64,000 nt of DNA, from positions 1 to 64,000 of the forward strand of contig NZ_JALXFV010000003.1 in assembly GCF_023699475.1 (NCBI RefSeq), in the 5' to 3' direction. The notes beneath the pieces were generated by a model. The model was not told the DNA's origin. It saw nothing but the letters and a program-made list of their open reading frames with translations, and searched no databases. Positions 1 to 7,920 of the stretch are shown here, piece by piece (positions within the stretch are counted from its first letter, which is position 1; the number at the start of each line of letters is the position of its first letter). Origin of the DNA: Halomarina rubra. GTDB taxonomy: Archaea; Halobacteriota; Halobacteria; Halobacteriales; Haloarculaceae. The translations under genes were made by a program, and so were the position numbers.

Positions 1-1974
1 GTCGTCGGCGGGCGTCGCGCCGCTGCCGCCGTCCTGGTACTGCTGGCGGGTCAGTGGCAGCTTGCCACCGGCCGAGAGGATACGACGTTCGCGCTCGGAG
101 GCGTCGAGGTTGCCCGTCGCCTCCCAGTCGTCGTTGACGCGGATGGTGAACTCCTCCTGGCCGGACTCGACGGCCTCCGCGACGTCGTCGACGATCTCGA
201 TGTCGTCGCCCTGCTCGATCTTCGCGTAGGTGTCCTCGTCGATGGTCAGCGGGAGCAGACCGAAGTTGAACAGGTTCGCGCGGTGGATACGCGCGAAGCT
301 CTGTGCGAGGACGCCCTCGATACCGAGGTACATCGGACAGAGCGCGGCGTGCTCACGCGAGGAGCCCTGGCCGTAGTTCTCGCCGGCGACGAGGAAGCCG
401 CCGTCACCCTCCAGTGCGCGCTCGGCGAACGTGTCGTCGACACGCGAGAGCGTGAACTCCGAGAGCTTCGGGATGTTCGACCGGTACATCAGAATGTCCT
501 GCGTGGCAGGGATGATGTGGTCGGTCGTGATGTTGTCCTCCATCTTGAGGTGGACTTCGCCCTCGAGGTGGGCGTCGAGCGGGTCCTTCAGCGGGACGTC
601 GCCGATGTTCGGCCCCTTGACGAGACCGTCGTCGACGGCCTCCTGGGGGGCGATGAGGTCCGTCTTCGACCCGTTGTACTTCTCGGGCATCTCGAAGCCG
701 GGGTCTTCCATGTCGCCGAGTTCGTCCGCGAGGTCACGCGGGTCGACGATTTCGCCCTTGATGGCCGCCGCGGCGGCGACCTCCGGCGAGCAGAGGTAGA
801 CGTTGTCGTCCTCGATACCGGAGCGACCCTCGAAGTTGCGGTTGAAGGTCCGCAGCGAGACGGAGTCGGAAGCGGGGACGTGGCCGATGCCGATGCAGGC
901 CCCACACGTCGCCTCGGAGAAGTTGACGCCAGCGGCCATCATCTCGGCCGTCCAGCCTTCACGCGCGAGAATCTCGGACGCCTGTTTCGAACCGGGCGCG
1001 ACGATCATCTCGGTCTTCATGTCGATCTCACGGCCTTCGAGCATCTTCGCGGCCGGGAGGATATCCTCGTAGCCACCGTTCGTACAGGAGCCGACGATGA
1101 CCTGCTCGACGTCCTCGCCCGCGACCTCGCGGACCGGGACGACGTTGTCGGGCATCGACGGGCACGCGATGAGCGGTTCGAGGTCCGAGAGGTCGATGAC
1201 GATCTCGTCGTCGTACTCCGCGTCGTCGTCGGGGGTGAGTTCGACGTACTCGTCTGCACGACCCTGACGGGCGAGGTACTCCTCGGTCTTCTCGTCCGTG
1301 CCGAACAGCGAGGAGGTCGCGCCGAGCTCCGTCCCCATGTTCGTGATGGTGGTGCGCTCCGGAACGCTGAGGGAGTCCGCACCGGGACCGGTGTACTCGA
1401 AGATCTTGCCGACACCGCCCTTCACGGAGAGGCGTCGGAGCATCTCGAGGATGACGTCCTTCGCGGTGGACCACGCGGGGAGCTCGCCTTCGAGTCGCAC
1501 GTTGACGACCTCGGGCATCTCGATGTAGTAGGGGCCGCCACCCATGGCGACGGCGACGTCGAGGCCACCCGAACCGATGGCGAGTTCGCCGAGGCCACCG
1601 GGCGTCGGCGTGTGGGAGTCCGAACCGAGGAGCGTCTTGCCGGGCGCGGCGAAGTTCTCCTTGTGGACGTTGTGGCAGATACCGTTGCCCGGACGCGAGA
1701 AGTGAGCGCCGAACGTGCCCGCGGCCGAACGGAGGAAGCGATGGTCGTCCGTGTTCTTGAAGTCGAACTGATACGTCTGGTGGTCACAGTACTGGGCGGC
1801 CAGTTCCGTCTGGACCTCGTCCAGTCCGAGCGCCTCGAACTGGAGCCAGACGAGCGTCCCGGTCGTGTCCTGTGTGAGCACCTGGTCGATCTCGATACCG
1901 ATCTCCTCGCCGGTCTCGAGTTCGCCCTCGACGAGGTGGTCGTCGAGAATCTGTTCCGTAAGCGTCTGTCCCAT
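1..1974 (-). CDS. acn: Aconitate hydratase, C-terminal end cut by window edge
   Basis: TCA-cycle enzyme that isomerises citrate to isocitrate in the cytoplasm using a 4Fe-4S cluster. The frame reads to base 1 without a stop, giving 658 residues, close to full length for haloarchaeal aconitases, so only the last few residues are probably missing. Visible hallmarks are GSDSHTPTPGGLG (about 117-129), the cluster cysteines in VGSCTNGG and CGACIG, and the swivel-domain substrate loop GQGSSREHAA near 538. The ATG at 1974 is favoured because a TATA box lies about 30 bases upstream, as expected for a leaderless transcript. The gene stands alone and diverges from the dUTPase-like gene. The family assignment is secure; only the 3' end is unseen. 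Confidence 0.96.
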   Translation of the reverse strand, partial: MGQTLTEQILDDHLVEGELETGEEIGIEIDQVLTQDTTGTLVWLQFEALGLDEVQTELAAQYCDHQTYQFDFKNTDDHRFLRSAAGTFGAHFSRPGNGICHNVHKENFAAPGKTLLGSDSHTPTPGGLGELAIGSGGLDVAVAMGGGPYYIEMPEVVNVRLEGELPAWSTAKDVILEMLRRLSVKGGVGKIFEYTGPGADSLSVPERTTITNMGTELGATSSLFGTDEKTEEYLARQGRADEYVELTPDDDAEYDDEIVIDLSDLEPLIACPSMPDNVVPVREVAGEDVEQVIVGSCTNGGYEDILPAAKMLEGREIDMKTEMIVAPGSKQASEILAREGWTAEMMAAGVNFSEATCGACIGIGHVPASDSVSLRTFNRNFEGRSGIEDDNVYLCSPEVAAAAAIKGEIVDPRDLADELGDMEDPGFEMPEKYNGSKTDLIAPQEAVDDGLVKGPNIGDVPLKDPLDAHLEGEVHLKMEDNITTDHIIPATQDILMYRSNIPKLSEFTLSRVDDTFAERALEGDGGFLVAGENYGQGSSREHAALCPMYLGIEGVLAQSFARIHRANLFNFGLLPLTIDEDTYAKIEQGDDIEIVDDVAEAVESGQEEFTIRVNDDWEATGNLDASERERRILSAGGKLPLTRQQYQDGGSGATPADD

Positions 1975-2000
1975 ATCACCCGAACGTCGCCCGGCCACAA

Positions 2001-2008
2001 ATATAAAT
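2001..2008 (-). promoter_or_regulatory. TATA box of the aconitase gene
   Basis: On the minus strand this reads TTTATAT, 27 to 33 bases before the aconitase ATG. It stands out as an A/T patch in G+C-rich DNA and has the spacing of a haloarchaeal leaderless promoter. Confidence 0.6.
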
Positions 2009-2224
2009 CACCCGTGTCCGGCCACGCTTGCGTTAGGACGGCCTAAAACAGTCGAATTCGACCGTTGCGCCGAGTCAGAACCGCCGAACCTCCACGAACG
2101 TTCTTGACGGTTGGATTGGCACCGCATCGCACGACGGGACGGCCGCGGTGTGGTGTCGGCGTGCGACCCTTCGACGCGCTCCGAGAACCAGTAGCGTCTT
2201 GCCGTCGCCCTCGTCACCTCGGCC

Positions 2225-2698
2225 ATGTTCAGAAGCGGCGCGTTCGTCGCCGAGCAGTGCGAGCCAGTTCGAGAGCGCCAGGTCCAGCCCAACGGTCTCG
2301 ACCTCACCCTCGAAGCGGTGTTCGAGCAGGTCGAACCCGGACGGGTCGCTCGCGGCGGAAAGAGCGTCGGCGAGCGCGAGCGAGTCGAAGCGCTGTCCGG
2401 CCCCGACGACACCGTCTACCGGCTCTCTCCGGGTGCGTACGTCGTCCGCTACGAACAGGTCATCCGTATCCCCGACGACCACGTCGGGTTCGTCTACCCT
2501 CGCTCGTCGCTACTGCGAAACTCGGCGATGCTCAACACCGCCGTCTGGGACGCCGGCTACGAGGGTCGCGGGGAGGGGTTGTTGCAGGTCGGCCACGAAC
2601 TCGAACTGGAGGCCGGCGCGCGTATCGCGCAACTGGTGTTCGCACGCGCGGACCACGAGGAGACCTACGACGGCGACTACCAGGGCGAGAACCGCTGA
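2225..2698 (+). CDS. dut: dUTPase / dCTP-deaminase family nucleotide hydrolase
   Basis: Predicted to hydrolyse dUTP to dUMP and pyrophosphate, keeping uracil out of DNA and supplying dTMP precursor. The 157-residue protein has the fold's conserved VQPNGLDLTL near the N terminus, the phosphate-binding YPRSSLLR (about 91-98), the nucleoside-binding WDAGYEGRGEGLLQ, and ARIAQLVF near the C terminus. The DAGYEG loop resembles dUTPases more than monofunctional dCTP deaminases, but the two activities are hard to separate by sequence in archaea, so a deaminase or bifunctional enzyme remains possible. The ATG at 2225 starts at the usual family N terminus. No clear TATA box is visible at -27. The neighbours are functionally unrelated. 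Confidence 0.88.
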   Translation: MFRSGAFVAEQCEPVRERQVQPNGLDLTLEAVFEQVEPGRVARGGKSVGERERVEALSGPDDTVYRLSPGAYVVRYEQVIRIPDDHVGFVYPRSSLLRNSAMLNTAVWDAGYEGRGEGLLQVGHELELEAGARIAQLVFARADHEETYDGDYQGENR

Positions 2699-2700
2699 CC

Positions 2701-2728
2701 GACCGTCGACCGTCGACCGTCGACCGTC
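2701..2728. repeat. Four tandem copies of GACCGTC
   Basis: Four perfect head-to-tail copies of the 7-mer GACCGTC lie directly after the stop codon of the dUTPase-like gene, in the short gap before the convergent membrane-protein gene. Probably a replication-slippage repeat; no function is evident. Confidence 0.75.
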
Positions 2729-2771
2729 GCGTCGCTCGTCTCGCTGGCACTCGCTCGTTCACTGCGTTCAC

Positions 2772-3398
2772 TCACGAGAACAACGAGTCCAGGTCGTCGT
2801 CCGGGTCGCCGCCGGCGTCCGGGTCGGCCGCACGGTAGTCCCGGCTCGACGACTCGTCCGAAGAGGCGAACAGGTCGTCGCCGTCGCCGGACGCGCACTC
2901 GCCGTCGGTGGACCAGTCGTCGTCGCTCAGGTCGTCGGCGTTCAACAGCGCCTCGGAGGCCGCCGAGAGGTCGTCGCCGTCACCCTCCATCGTCGTCGAG
3001 TCGTCCCAGAGGTCGTCGAGACTGCCGTCGTCCTCGGCCGACGACCCACCAGTTGTCGGCGTCGACGACGCCGTGGTCGTAGCGGTCGCCGTGGTAGCTT
3101 CGGTCGAGGGCGACTCCGAGAGCTGTGCTTCGATGTCCGCCGAGAGACTCGTCCCGCGCTCCTGGGCCGGCCGCGACGCGTCCGTCGCCGCAGCAGCGGA
3201 CCGGGAAGACTCCTGGGTCGACCCGGTGGTCTTCGAAGCGGTCGAGCCAGTGCTGTCGCGGGTCGGCCGGGGGGTCTCGGTCCGAGCGTGCGCCGTGGAA
3301 CCGCCGGACGCTCGCCTCGCCCGGAGGAGGAGTCCGCCGCCGACGAGCGCCACGAGCACCACTGCGCCGCCGAGCAGCGCGACTGTCATCGTTTCCAT
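2772..3398 (-). CDS. Single-pass membrane protein with long acidic disordered tail
   Basis: Unrecognised 208-residue protein. One hydrophobic helix spans about residues 4-26 and is followed by RARR, which suggests the N terminus is outside and the remainder cytoplasmic. The rest is low-complexity, rich in Ser, Thr, Asp, Glu and Gly, and ends in an acidic block (DPDDDLDSLFS). No catalytic motif is visible. The gene converges with the dUTPase-like gene and diverges from the SDR. Codon use looks normal for the window, so it is probably a real gene and not a shadow of another frame. A scaffold or protein-interaction role would be speculation. Confidence 0.65.
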   Translation of the reverse strand: METMTVALLGGAVVLVALVGGGLLLRARRASGGSTAHARTETPRPTRDSTGSTASKTTGSTQESSRSAAAATDASRPAQERGTSLSADIEAQLSESPSTEATTATATTTASSTPTTGGSSAEDDGSLDDLWDDSTTMEGDGDDLSAASEALLNADDLSDDDWSTDGECASGDGDDLFASSDESSSRDYRAADPDAGGDPDDDLDSLFS

Positions 3399-3473
3399 CT
3401 CGTGAGACTGTCACGTTTTCGAATACAAATACCCGTCGGTGACTCTCATCACCGTCGGCCCCGAACGGAACCT

Positions 3474-4184
3474 ATGCCACGAACCGCCGTCGTCGCCGGG
3501 GTCGGCCCCGGTCTGGGTGCCTCGCTCGCTCGCCGCTTCGTCACCGAAGGCTGTCAGGTCGGACTGTTCGCCCGTTCGGAGGCGTACGTCGAGGACCTCG
3601 CCGACTCGCTGGGACCGGACGCGCTCGCCGTCCCGACCGACCTCACCGACCCCGCGCAGGTCGCGGCGGGGTTCGAGACGGTCCGGGAGGCGTTCGGTCC
3701 CGTCGACGTGCTCGTCAACCACGCCAGCGCGGCGAGTTGGGACGGCACGCTCGACGTCACCCACGAGTCGTTCGAGCGCGCGCTCGACACCGGCCCGAAG
3801 GCCGCGCTGTACTGCTCGCAGGAGGCCGTCGCCGACATGCTGTCGGGCGAGGGCGGGGCCGGCGGGACGGTCATCTTCACCGGCGCGACCACCTCGAAAC
3901 GAGGACGCGACGGAGCCATCGGTTTCTCCGCGGCGAAGTTCGCCTGTCGGGGGATGGCCGAGTCGATGGCCCGCGAGTTGGGACCACGGGGCGTCCACGT
4001 CGCCCACGTCGTCGTCGACGGTGGCATCCTCACCCCGAGCGCGCGCGAGGGACTGGACGAGAGTGAACGAGAGCAGTACCTCGACCCCGACGCCATCGCC
4101 GAGACGTACTGGAACCTCGTCGAACAGGACCGCTCGGCGTGGACGCTCGAACTCGACGTGCGCCCACACGTCGAGGAGTTCTGA
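3474..4184 (+). CDS. SDR-family oxidoreductase lacking the catalytic Tyr
   Basis: Short-chain dehydrogenase/reductase fold, 236 residues, expected to bind NAD(P)H. The glycine-rich cofactor motif is GVGPGLGASLA (residues 8-18), and the NAG-like motif reads VNHASA near 82. At the active site the usual YxxxK is replaced by FSAAK (about 152-156): Lys is kept but Tyr is Phe (codon ttc). A Thr (FTGATTS) stands near the usual Ser. I recall a proteobacterial SDR subgroup with FASAK at this place, followed by a similar ELGxxGxHVAHVVxDG segment, so this may be a subfamily trait. Substrate unknown. The ATG at 3474 begins right at the Rossmann strand; much of the longer open frame upstream is non-coding. 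Confidence 0.88.
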   Translation: MPRTAVVAGVGPGLGASLARRFVTEGCQVGLFARSEAYVEDLADSLGPDALAVPTDLTDPAQVAAGFETVREAFGPVDVLVNHASAASWDGTLDVTHESFERALDTGPKAALYCSQEAVADMLSGEGGAGGTVIFTGATTSKRGRDGAIGFSAAKFACRGMAESMARELGPRGVHVAHVVVDGGILTPSAREGLDESEREQYLDPDAIAETYWNLVEQDRSAWTLELDVRPHVEEF

Positions 4185-4211
4185 AGCGGCCAGCCCCGCC
4201 GGGGAGTCGAG

Positions 4212-4646
4212 TCACGGCGAGTCGTTCCGGAATCGACTCGTCGTGAGGTACAGGACTTCGATTGCGAGCGCGCGCAGCACGCCGACGAGCAGCATCACGG
4301 AGACGCAGACCCAGAGGAGTCCGATGGGCACTGTTTCGGTCCCCGTGTCGACCGTCGCCAGCGGGTGGAGCGGGATGTCGAGTAAGAACAGTTCGACGAC
4401 CATCGCGAGGGAGAACGTCGTCACGGCGACGCCCCCGCCGCGACCGTCCACCGGGTCGCCTCCCGAGTACTCCCAGTCGAAGAGTCGTCGGGCGAGCAGG
4501 CCGACCGTGAGCGCGAGTCCGAAGCCGAACAGGACCCACCAGAGCGTGGCGGGCACCCCCAGGACGAACAGTACGAGTCCGACGACGAGGCCACCGACGG
4601 CGTTGATTCGTGGATGGTTCCGACCCCAGCGGTCTACGCGGCCCAT
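4212..4646 (-). CDS. Small four-helix membrane protein of unknown function
   Basis: 144 residues with about four predicted transmembrane segments (roughly 16-33, 36-52, 74-92 and 104-124). The N terminus begins MGRVDRWGRNHPR, basic enough to be cytoplasmic. No motif I recognise. It lies tail to tail with the SDR gene, with only 27 bases between the stops, and is transcribed on its own. Hydrophobicity and codon bias support a real gene; I cannot suggest a function. Confidence 0.7.
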   Translation of the reverse strand: MGRVDRWGRNHPRINAVGGLVVGLVLFVLGVPATLWWVLFGFGLALTVGLLARRLFDWEYSGGDPVDGRGGGVAVTTFSLAMVVELFLLDIPLHPLATVDTGTETVPIGLLWVCVSVMLLVGVLRALAIEVLYLTTSRFRNDSP

Positions 4647-4776
4647 ACCGCTCGTTCGCCCACAGCCGACTTAGTGCTGTGCAGGAGAGTACACGACGAC
4701 CGGGCGAACGCTGCCGGAACGCCGTCTTCGAACACGTCGACCGCGTCCGAACCACAGGGACGAATCGGGTCGTGAG

Positions 4777-5982
4777 TTACAGCGCCGCCCGCTCGCCGTC
4801 CTTGTACACCGTCTCGACGTCACGCAGCGCCGAGATGTCGTCGAGCGGGTCCGCACCGAGTGCGAGCAGGTCGGCCTTCGCTCCTTCTTCGACGCGACCG
4901 ATGTCGTCGTCCGGGACGGTGCGGGCGGCGACGCTGGTGCCCGCCCGGATGGCCTCCATCTCGCTCAGGCCGATCTCGTTCACCAGCAACTCGGCTTCCA
5001 GCGCGTTCTCGCCGTGGGGGACGAGGTCGGGGCCGATGAAGTCCGTCCCCAGCGCGATGGGAACGTCGGCCTCGTAGGCGCGCCGGACGGAGTCGACGTG
5101 CGCTTCGTACGCCTCGCGGGCCTTCCGCAGGCCCCACTCGGGCATCTCGTGGTCCGCGCCGTGTTCGACGATGCGGTGCATGATGGCGAGGGTGGGGACG
5201 AACGTCGCGTCGTGCTCGTGGAACAGCGCGATGGCATGCTCGTCGAGGTAGAAGCCGTGTTCGATGGTGTCGACACCGTTCTCCAGTGCGCTGACGACGC
5301 CCGGCGTCCCCTGGGCGTGGGAGGCGACGGGGATGCCGACGCGGTGGGCCTCCTCGGTGAACGCCCGAATCTCGCGGTCGGTGAACTGGCTCTGGTCTGG
5401 CGCGTCGAGTTCCGAGAGCACGCCGCCGGTCGTCATTATCTTCAGACAGTCGACGCCCTGGCGGATGCGCTGTCGGGCGGTCTTGCGACACTCGGCCTCG
5501 CCGTCGGCGAGCGTCGCCAACCCGGAGTCGCTGGCGACCCACTCGACGGGGAGCGAGTGGGTGTCGCCGTGGCCCGCGGTCTGGGAGATGCTCTTCCCGC
5601 TGGTGTAGATTCGCGGGCCGGGAATCTCGCCCTCGGCGACGGCCTGCTTGAGACCGAGACCGGTGGCGCTCCCGACGTCCCGGACGCTGGTGAACCCGGC
5701 GGCGAGCAGTTTGCGGCAGTCGGCCGTCGCCCGTGCAGTCAGCGTCGCGACGTCCTCGGTGACCCAGTGCATCGGGTCGATGACGCGACTCCCCGCGAGG
5801 TGGATGTGAGCGTCGACGAGGCCCGGTACCACGACGTCGTGGTCGAAGTGCTCATCGTCGGCGTCGACGTCCTCGGGCGGACCCACCGCGTCGATGCGCC
5901 CCTCGGCGACCCGGATACGAACGTCGTGGCGTGGCTCGTCGGCGATACCGTCGACGAGCGTCCCGCAGTCGATGGTCGGCAT
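4777..5982 (-). CDS. Metal-dependent amidohydrolase, imidazolonepropionase/prolidase-like
   Basis: TIM-barrel amidohydrolase, 401 residues, probably cleaving an amide or cyclic amide with a binuclear metal centre. The metal-binding elements are in order: DAHIHLAG near 57, the bridging Lys in KIMTTGG near 180, SHAQGT near 222, IEHGFY near 245 and the Asp of GTDFIG near 315. This pattern matches the Xaa-Pro dipeptidase/imidazolonepropionase-like group and not dihydroorotase or urease. The ATG at 5982 is the first Met before the N-terminal beta-sandwich; the open frame further upstream would overlap the divergent reductase gene. No catabolic operon surrounds it, so the substrate cannot be inferred. 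Confidence 0.88.
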   Translation of the reverse strand: MPTIDCGTLVDGIADEPRHDVRIRVAEGRIDAVGPPEDVDADDEHFDHDVVVPGLVDAHIHLAGSRVIDPMHWVTEDVATLTARATADCRKLLAAGFTSVRDVGSATGLGLKQAVAEGEIPGPRIYTSGKSISQTAGHGDTHSLPVEWVASDSGLATLADGEAECRKTARQRIRQGVDCLKIMTTGGVLSELDAPDQSQFTDREIRAFTEEAHRVGIPVASHAQGTPGVVSALENGVDTIEHGFYLDEHAIALFHEHDATFVPTLAIMHRIVEHGADHEMPEWGLRKAREAYEAHVDSVRRAYEADVPIALGTDFIGPDLVPHGENALEAELLVNEIGLSEMEAIRAGTSVAARTVPDDDIGRVEEGAKADLLALGADPLDDISALRDVETVYKDGERAAL

Positions 5983-6114
5983 GTGTTGACACGCCGCTGC
6001 CGAGCGCATCAACGTACCGAAAGCGGCGGGCTTCGAGAGAGTCCCGGAGTCGGGTCGCGGCGACCCGCAGAAGCCAGCCACAGCCTTAGGCCGATTCCGC
6101 GAGTCGTCGGTTCC

Positions 6115-6852
6115 ATGTCCGAGGAGGCCGAGGTCGTCGCGGTGCACCGTCTCACGCCGAGGGTCAAGCAGTTCCGACTGCGCGTGCCCGACCACGAGTT
6201 CGACTTCGACCCGGGCCAGCACACCACCGTCCAGTTCGAGTTCGACGGCGAGGGGGCCGTCGGCGACGCGGAGCCCGGCGACACCGTCGTCCGGCCCTAC
6301 ACCGCAACCAACACCCCCGGCGGCGACCAGGTCACCCTCGCTATCAAGGTGTACGACGACGGTCTCGCCTCGGCGTACATGCACGAGCGCCGGGTCGGAG
6401 ACACCGTCACCATCGGCGAGTTCGAGGGGAACCTCGCCGTCGACGACCCGGACGAGGACGTCGCGTTCGTCTCGACCGGCACCGGCATCACCCCGATGAT
6501 AGCGATGCTCAAGCGGTACCTCGAGGTCGGCTCCGGGCACGTTCACTTCTTGTACGGCGAGAAGGACCAGGAACACGTCATCTACCGCGAGACGCTCGAA
6601 CAGCTCGCCAGCGAACACGCGAACCTCGACTACACGCTCGTACTCTCCGATTCGAGCTACGAGTGGAACGGCCGGGTAGGCCACGTTCAGGACCACCTCG
6701 ACGACGTGTTCGACTCGTTCGACGACCGCGACTTCTACGTCTGTGGCGTCCCCCAGATGGTCGTCGACACGACCGAGGAGCTGGCGGCCCTCGACGCCCC
6801 GGACGAGCGGGTGTTCACCGAGGGCTGGGAGGACGGCGCGGTCGAGGAGTGA
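6115..6852 (+). CDS. FAD/NAD(P)-binding oxidoreductase, ferredoxin-reductase type
   Basis: Flavin oxidoreductase of the ferredoxin-NADP+ reductase superfamily, 245 residues, moving electrons between NAD(P)H and a carrier. An FAD-binding barrel with RPYTATN (about 62-68) is followed by the nucleotide domain with STGTGITPM (about 119-127) and a C-terminal VCGVPQMV. It carries no fused 2Fe-2S domain, so it must use a separate acceptor; a membrane-anchored 2Fe-2S ferredoxin lies 6 kb away, but nothing links the two. Divergent from the amidohydrolase with a shared 130-base gap. Start chosen at the ATG preceding the barrel. Confidence 0.88.
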   Translation: MSEEAEVVAVHRLTPRVKQFRLRVPDHEFDFDPGQHTTVQFEFDGEGAVGDAEPGDTVVRPYTATNTPGGDQVTLAIKVYDDGLASAYMHERRVGDTVTIGEFEGNLAVDDPDEDVAFVSTGTGITPMIAMLKRYLEVGSGHVHFLYGEKDQEHVIYRETLEQLASEHANLDYTLVLSDSSYEWNGRVGHVQDHLDDVFDSFDDRDFYVCGVPQMVVDTTEELAALDAPDERVFTEGWEDGAVEE

Positions 6853-6879
6853 AGAGAAGCGGCGGTCCGAGCGAGCGGG

Positions 6880-7638
6880 TCACCAGGGGGCGTAGCCGCC
6901 GTCGTACTCGCGGATGCGTTCGCGCTCGCACTCGGAGAAGGTGAGCATCAGTCGCGGGTCGCGGCCCTCGGGGTCGACGAACTCACAGCCACAGGTGCCC
7001 TGTTGGGTGTCGAACTGCTGTTCTTTCACCTCGTCGGACTCCCAGGGGTAGCCGCTGACCATCGGGCTGACGACGAGTTCGTCGCCGGCCGGTTCCATGT
7101 AGCCGTCCTCGTGGTCGAGGCCGAGGGCGTGACCGCACTCGTGGAGGAGGACCTGCAGCGCGTAGGCGGGGTCGGACCAGCCGACGACGTCGGGACAGTC
7201 CTCGACGGGTGGGAGGTTCGCGAGCGCCTCCGCGCCGCCGACGGAGGCGACGTGCGGGATGCCCGCGCCGGTCGGGAACTCGTACATCGAGCGCGCGGTG
7301 ACGAGGAGGTTGACGTCGTCTGCGGGTTTCGCCTCGCCGCCGACGGTGCCCTGCGCGAGTTTCTTGGGCCACTCGCCGCCGGTCACCAGTTCGTACGCGT
7401 TCTCGCTCGACGTCTCGACGGTGCCGCCGAACTCGACGGCGACGAGTTTCCCCGTCGGGTCGAACGCTCGCTGGACGTGGTCGCGCAGTCGGTTCCACGC
7501 CACGTGGTCGCTCGCCTGTTCGGTGAACCATATCTTCACGTTCACCTCCGCCTCGGGACCCGAGAGCGCCGTGCCAGTGACGCCCGCCGAACCCAGTGCG
7601 CCTGCCGAAAGGAGGAACGCTCGACGGGTCAGCCCCAT
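6880..7638 (-). CDS. Tat-exported zinc metalloprotease, metzincin type
   Basis: 252-residue secreted protein. The N terminus has a twin-arginine signal (RRAFLLSAGALGSAG, residues 5-19), so it is exported folded. The catalytic site is HECGHALGLDH (about 165-175), an exact HExxHxxGxxH metzincin motif, followed about 15 residues later by SPMVSGYPW, which supplies the Met-turn. This resembles the matrixin/adamalysin group (M10/M12B). Several Cys residues (CGCEF, ECER) near the C terminus could form disulfides or bind metal. No recognisable propeptide or cysteine switch is visible, so latency control, if any, must differ. It converges with the flavin reductase gene. Confidence 0.85.
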   Translation of the reverse strand: MGLTRRAFLLSAGALGSAGVTGTALSGPEAEVNVKIWFTEQASDHVAWNRLRDHVQRAFDPTGKLVAVEFGGTVETSSENAYELVTGGEWPKKLAQGTVGGEAKPADDVNLLVTARSMYEFPTGAGIPHVASVGGAEALANLPPVEDCPDVVGWSDPAYALQVLLHECGHALGLDHEDGYMEPAGDELVVSPMVSGYPWESDEVKEQQFDTQQGTCGCEFVDPEGRDPRLMLTFSECERERIREYDGGYAPW

Positions 7639-7889
7639 CGCCGCTCCTCACCCGATTCGCGTGCCAGTTCGTGTGCCATGATTGTGTGTGTGCCAACGCC
7701 CGTTTCCGGGCAAGGTCCGTTTCCGGACGTATCACACAGTCACGACCCGTTCTCCATCTCGGTAGCCGCTACATAGTCGAACCCCGACCGGTCCGGTCGG
7801 CTATGTGTATTACCGGAGACTGTGTCGACCGCCGACAGCTCACGGCCGACGGGTGGTCACCGCTCGCGTCTGGTCGGTCGAGGGGAGTG

Positions 7890-7895
7890 TTTAAT
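7890..7895 (+). promoter_or_regulatory. TATA box of the SLC13-type permease gene
   Basis: TTTAAT lies 26-31 bases before the GTG at 7921. It fixes that GTG as the start of a leaderless transcript and argues against the in-frame extension back to 7822. Confidence 0.6.
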
Positions 7896-7920
7896 CCGAG
7901 TTGCGCGCAACGTAGGGGTC

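Noticed and set aside
283..2046. Long plus-strand frame of 587 residues opposite aconitase
   Set aside because: It is the antisense shadow of aconitase; its composition (Arg/Asp/Val runs) is typical of reverse frames in G+C-rich DNA.
2701..2728. Tandem GACCGTC as a regulatory array
   Set aside because: It lies after a stop codon between convergent genes and does not overlap a promoter; slippage is a sufficient explanation.
7822..7920. Upstream extension of the SLC13 permease
   Set aside because: The TATA box at 7890-7895 and the GTG at 7921 give the leaderless spacing, while the extension would place the promoter inside the gene.
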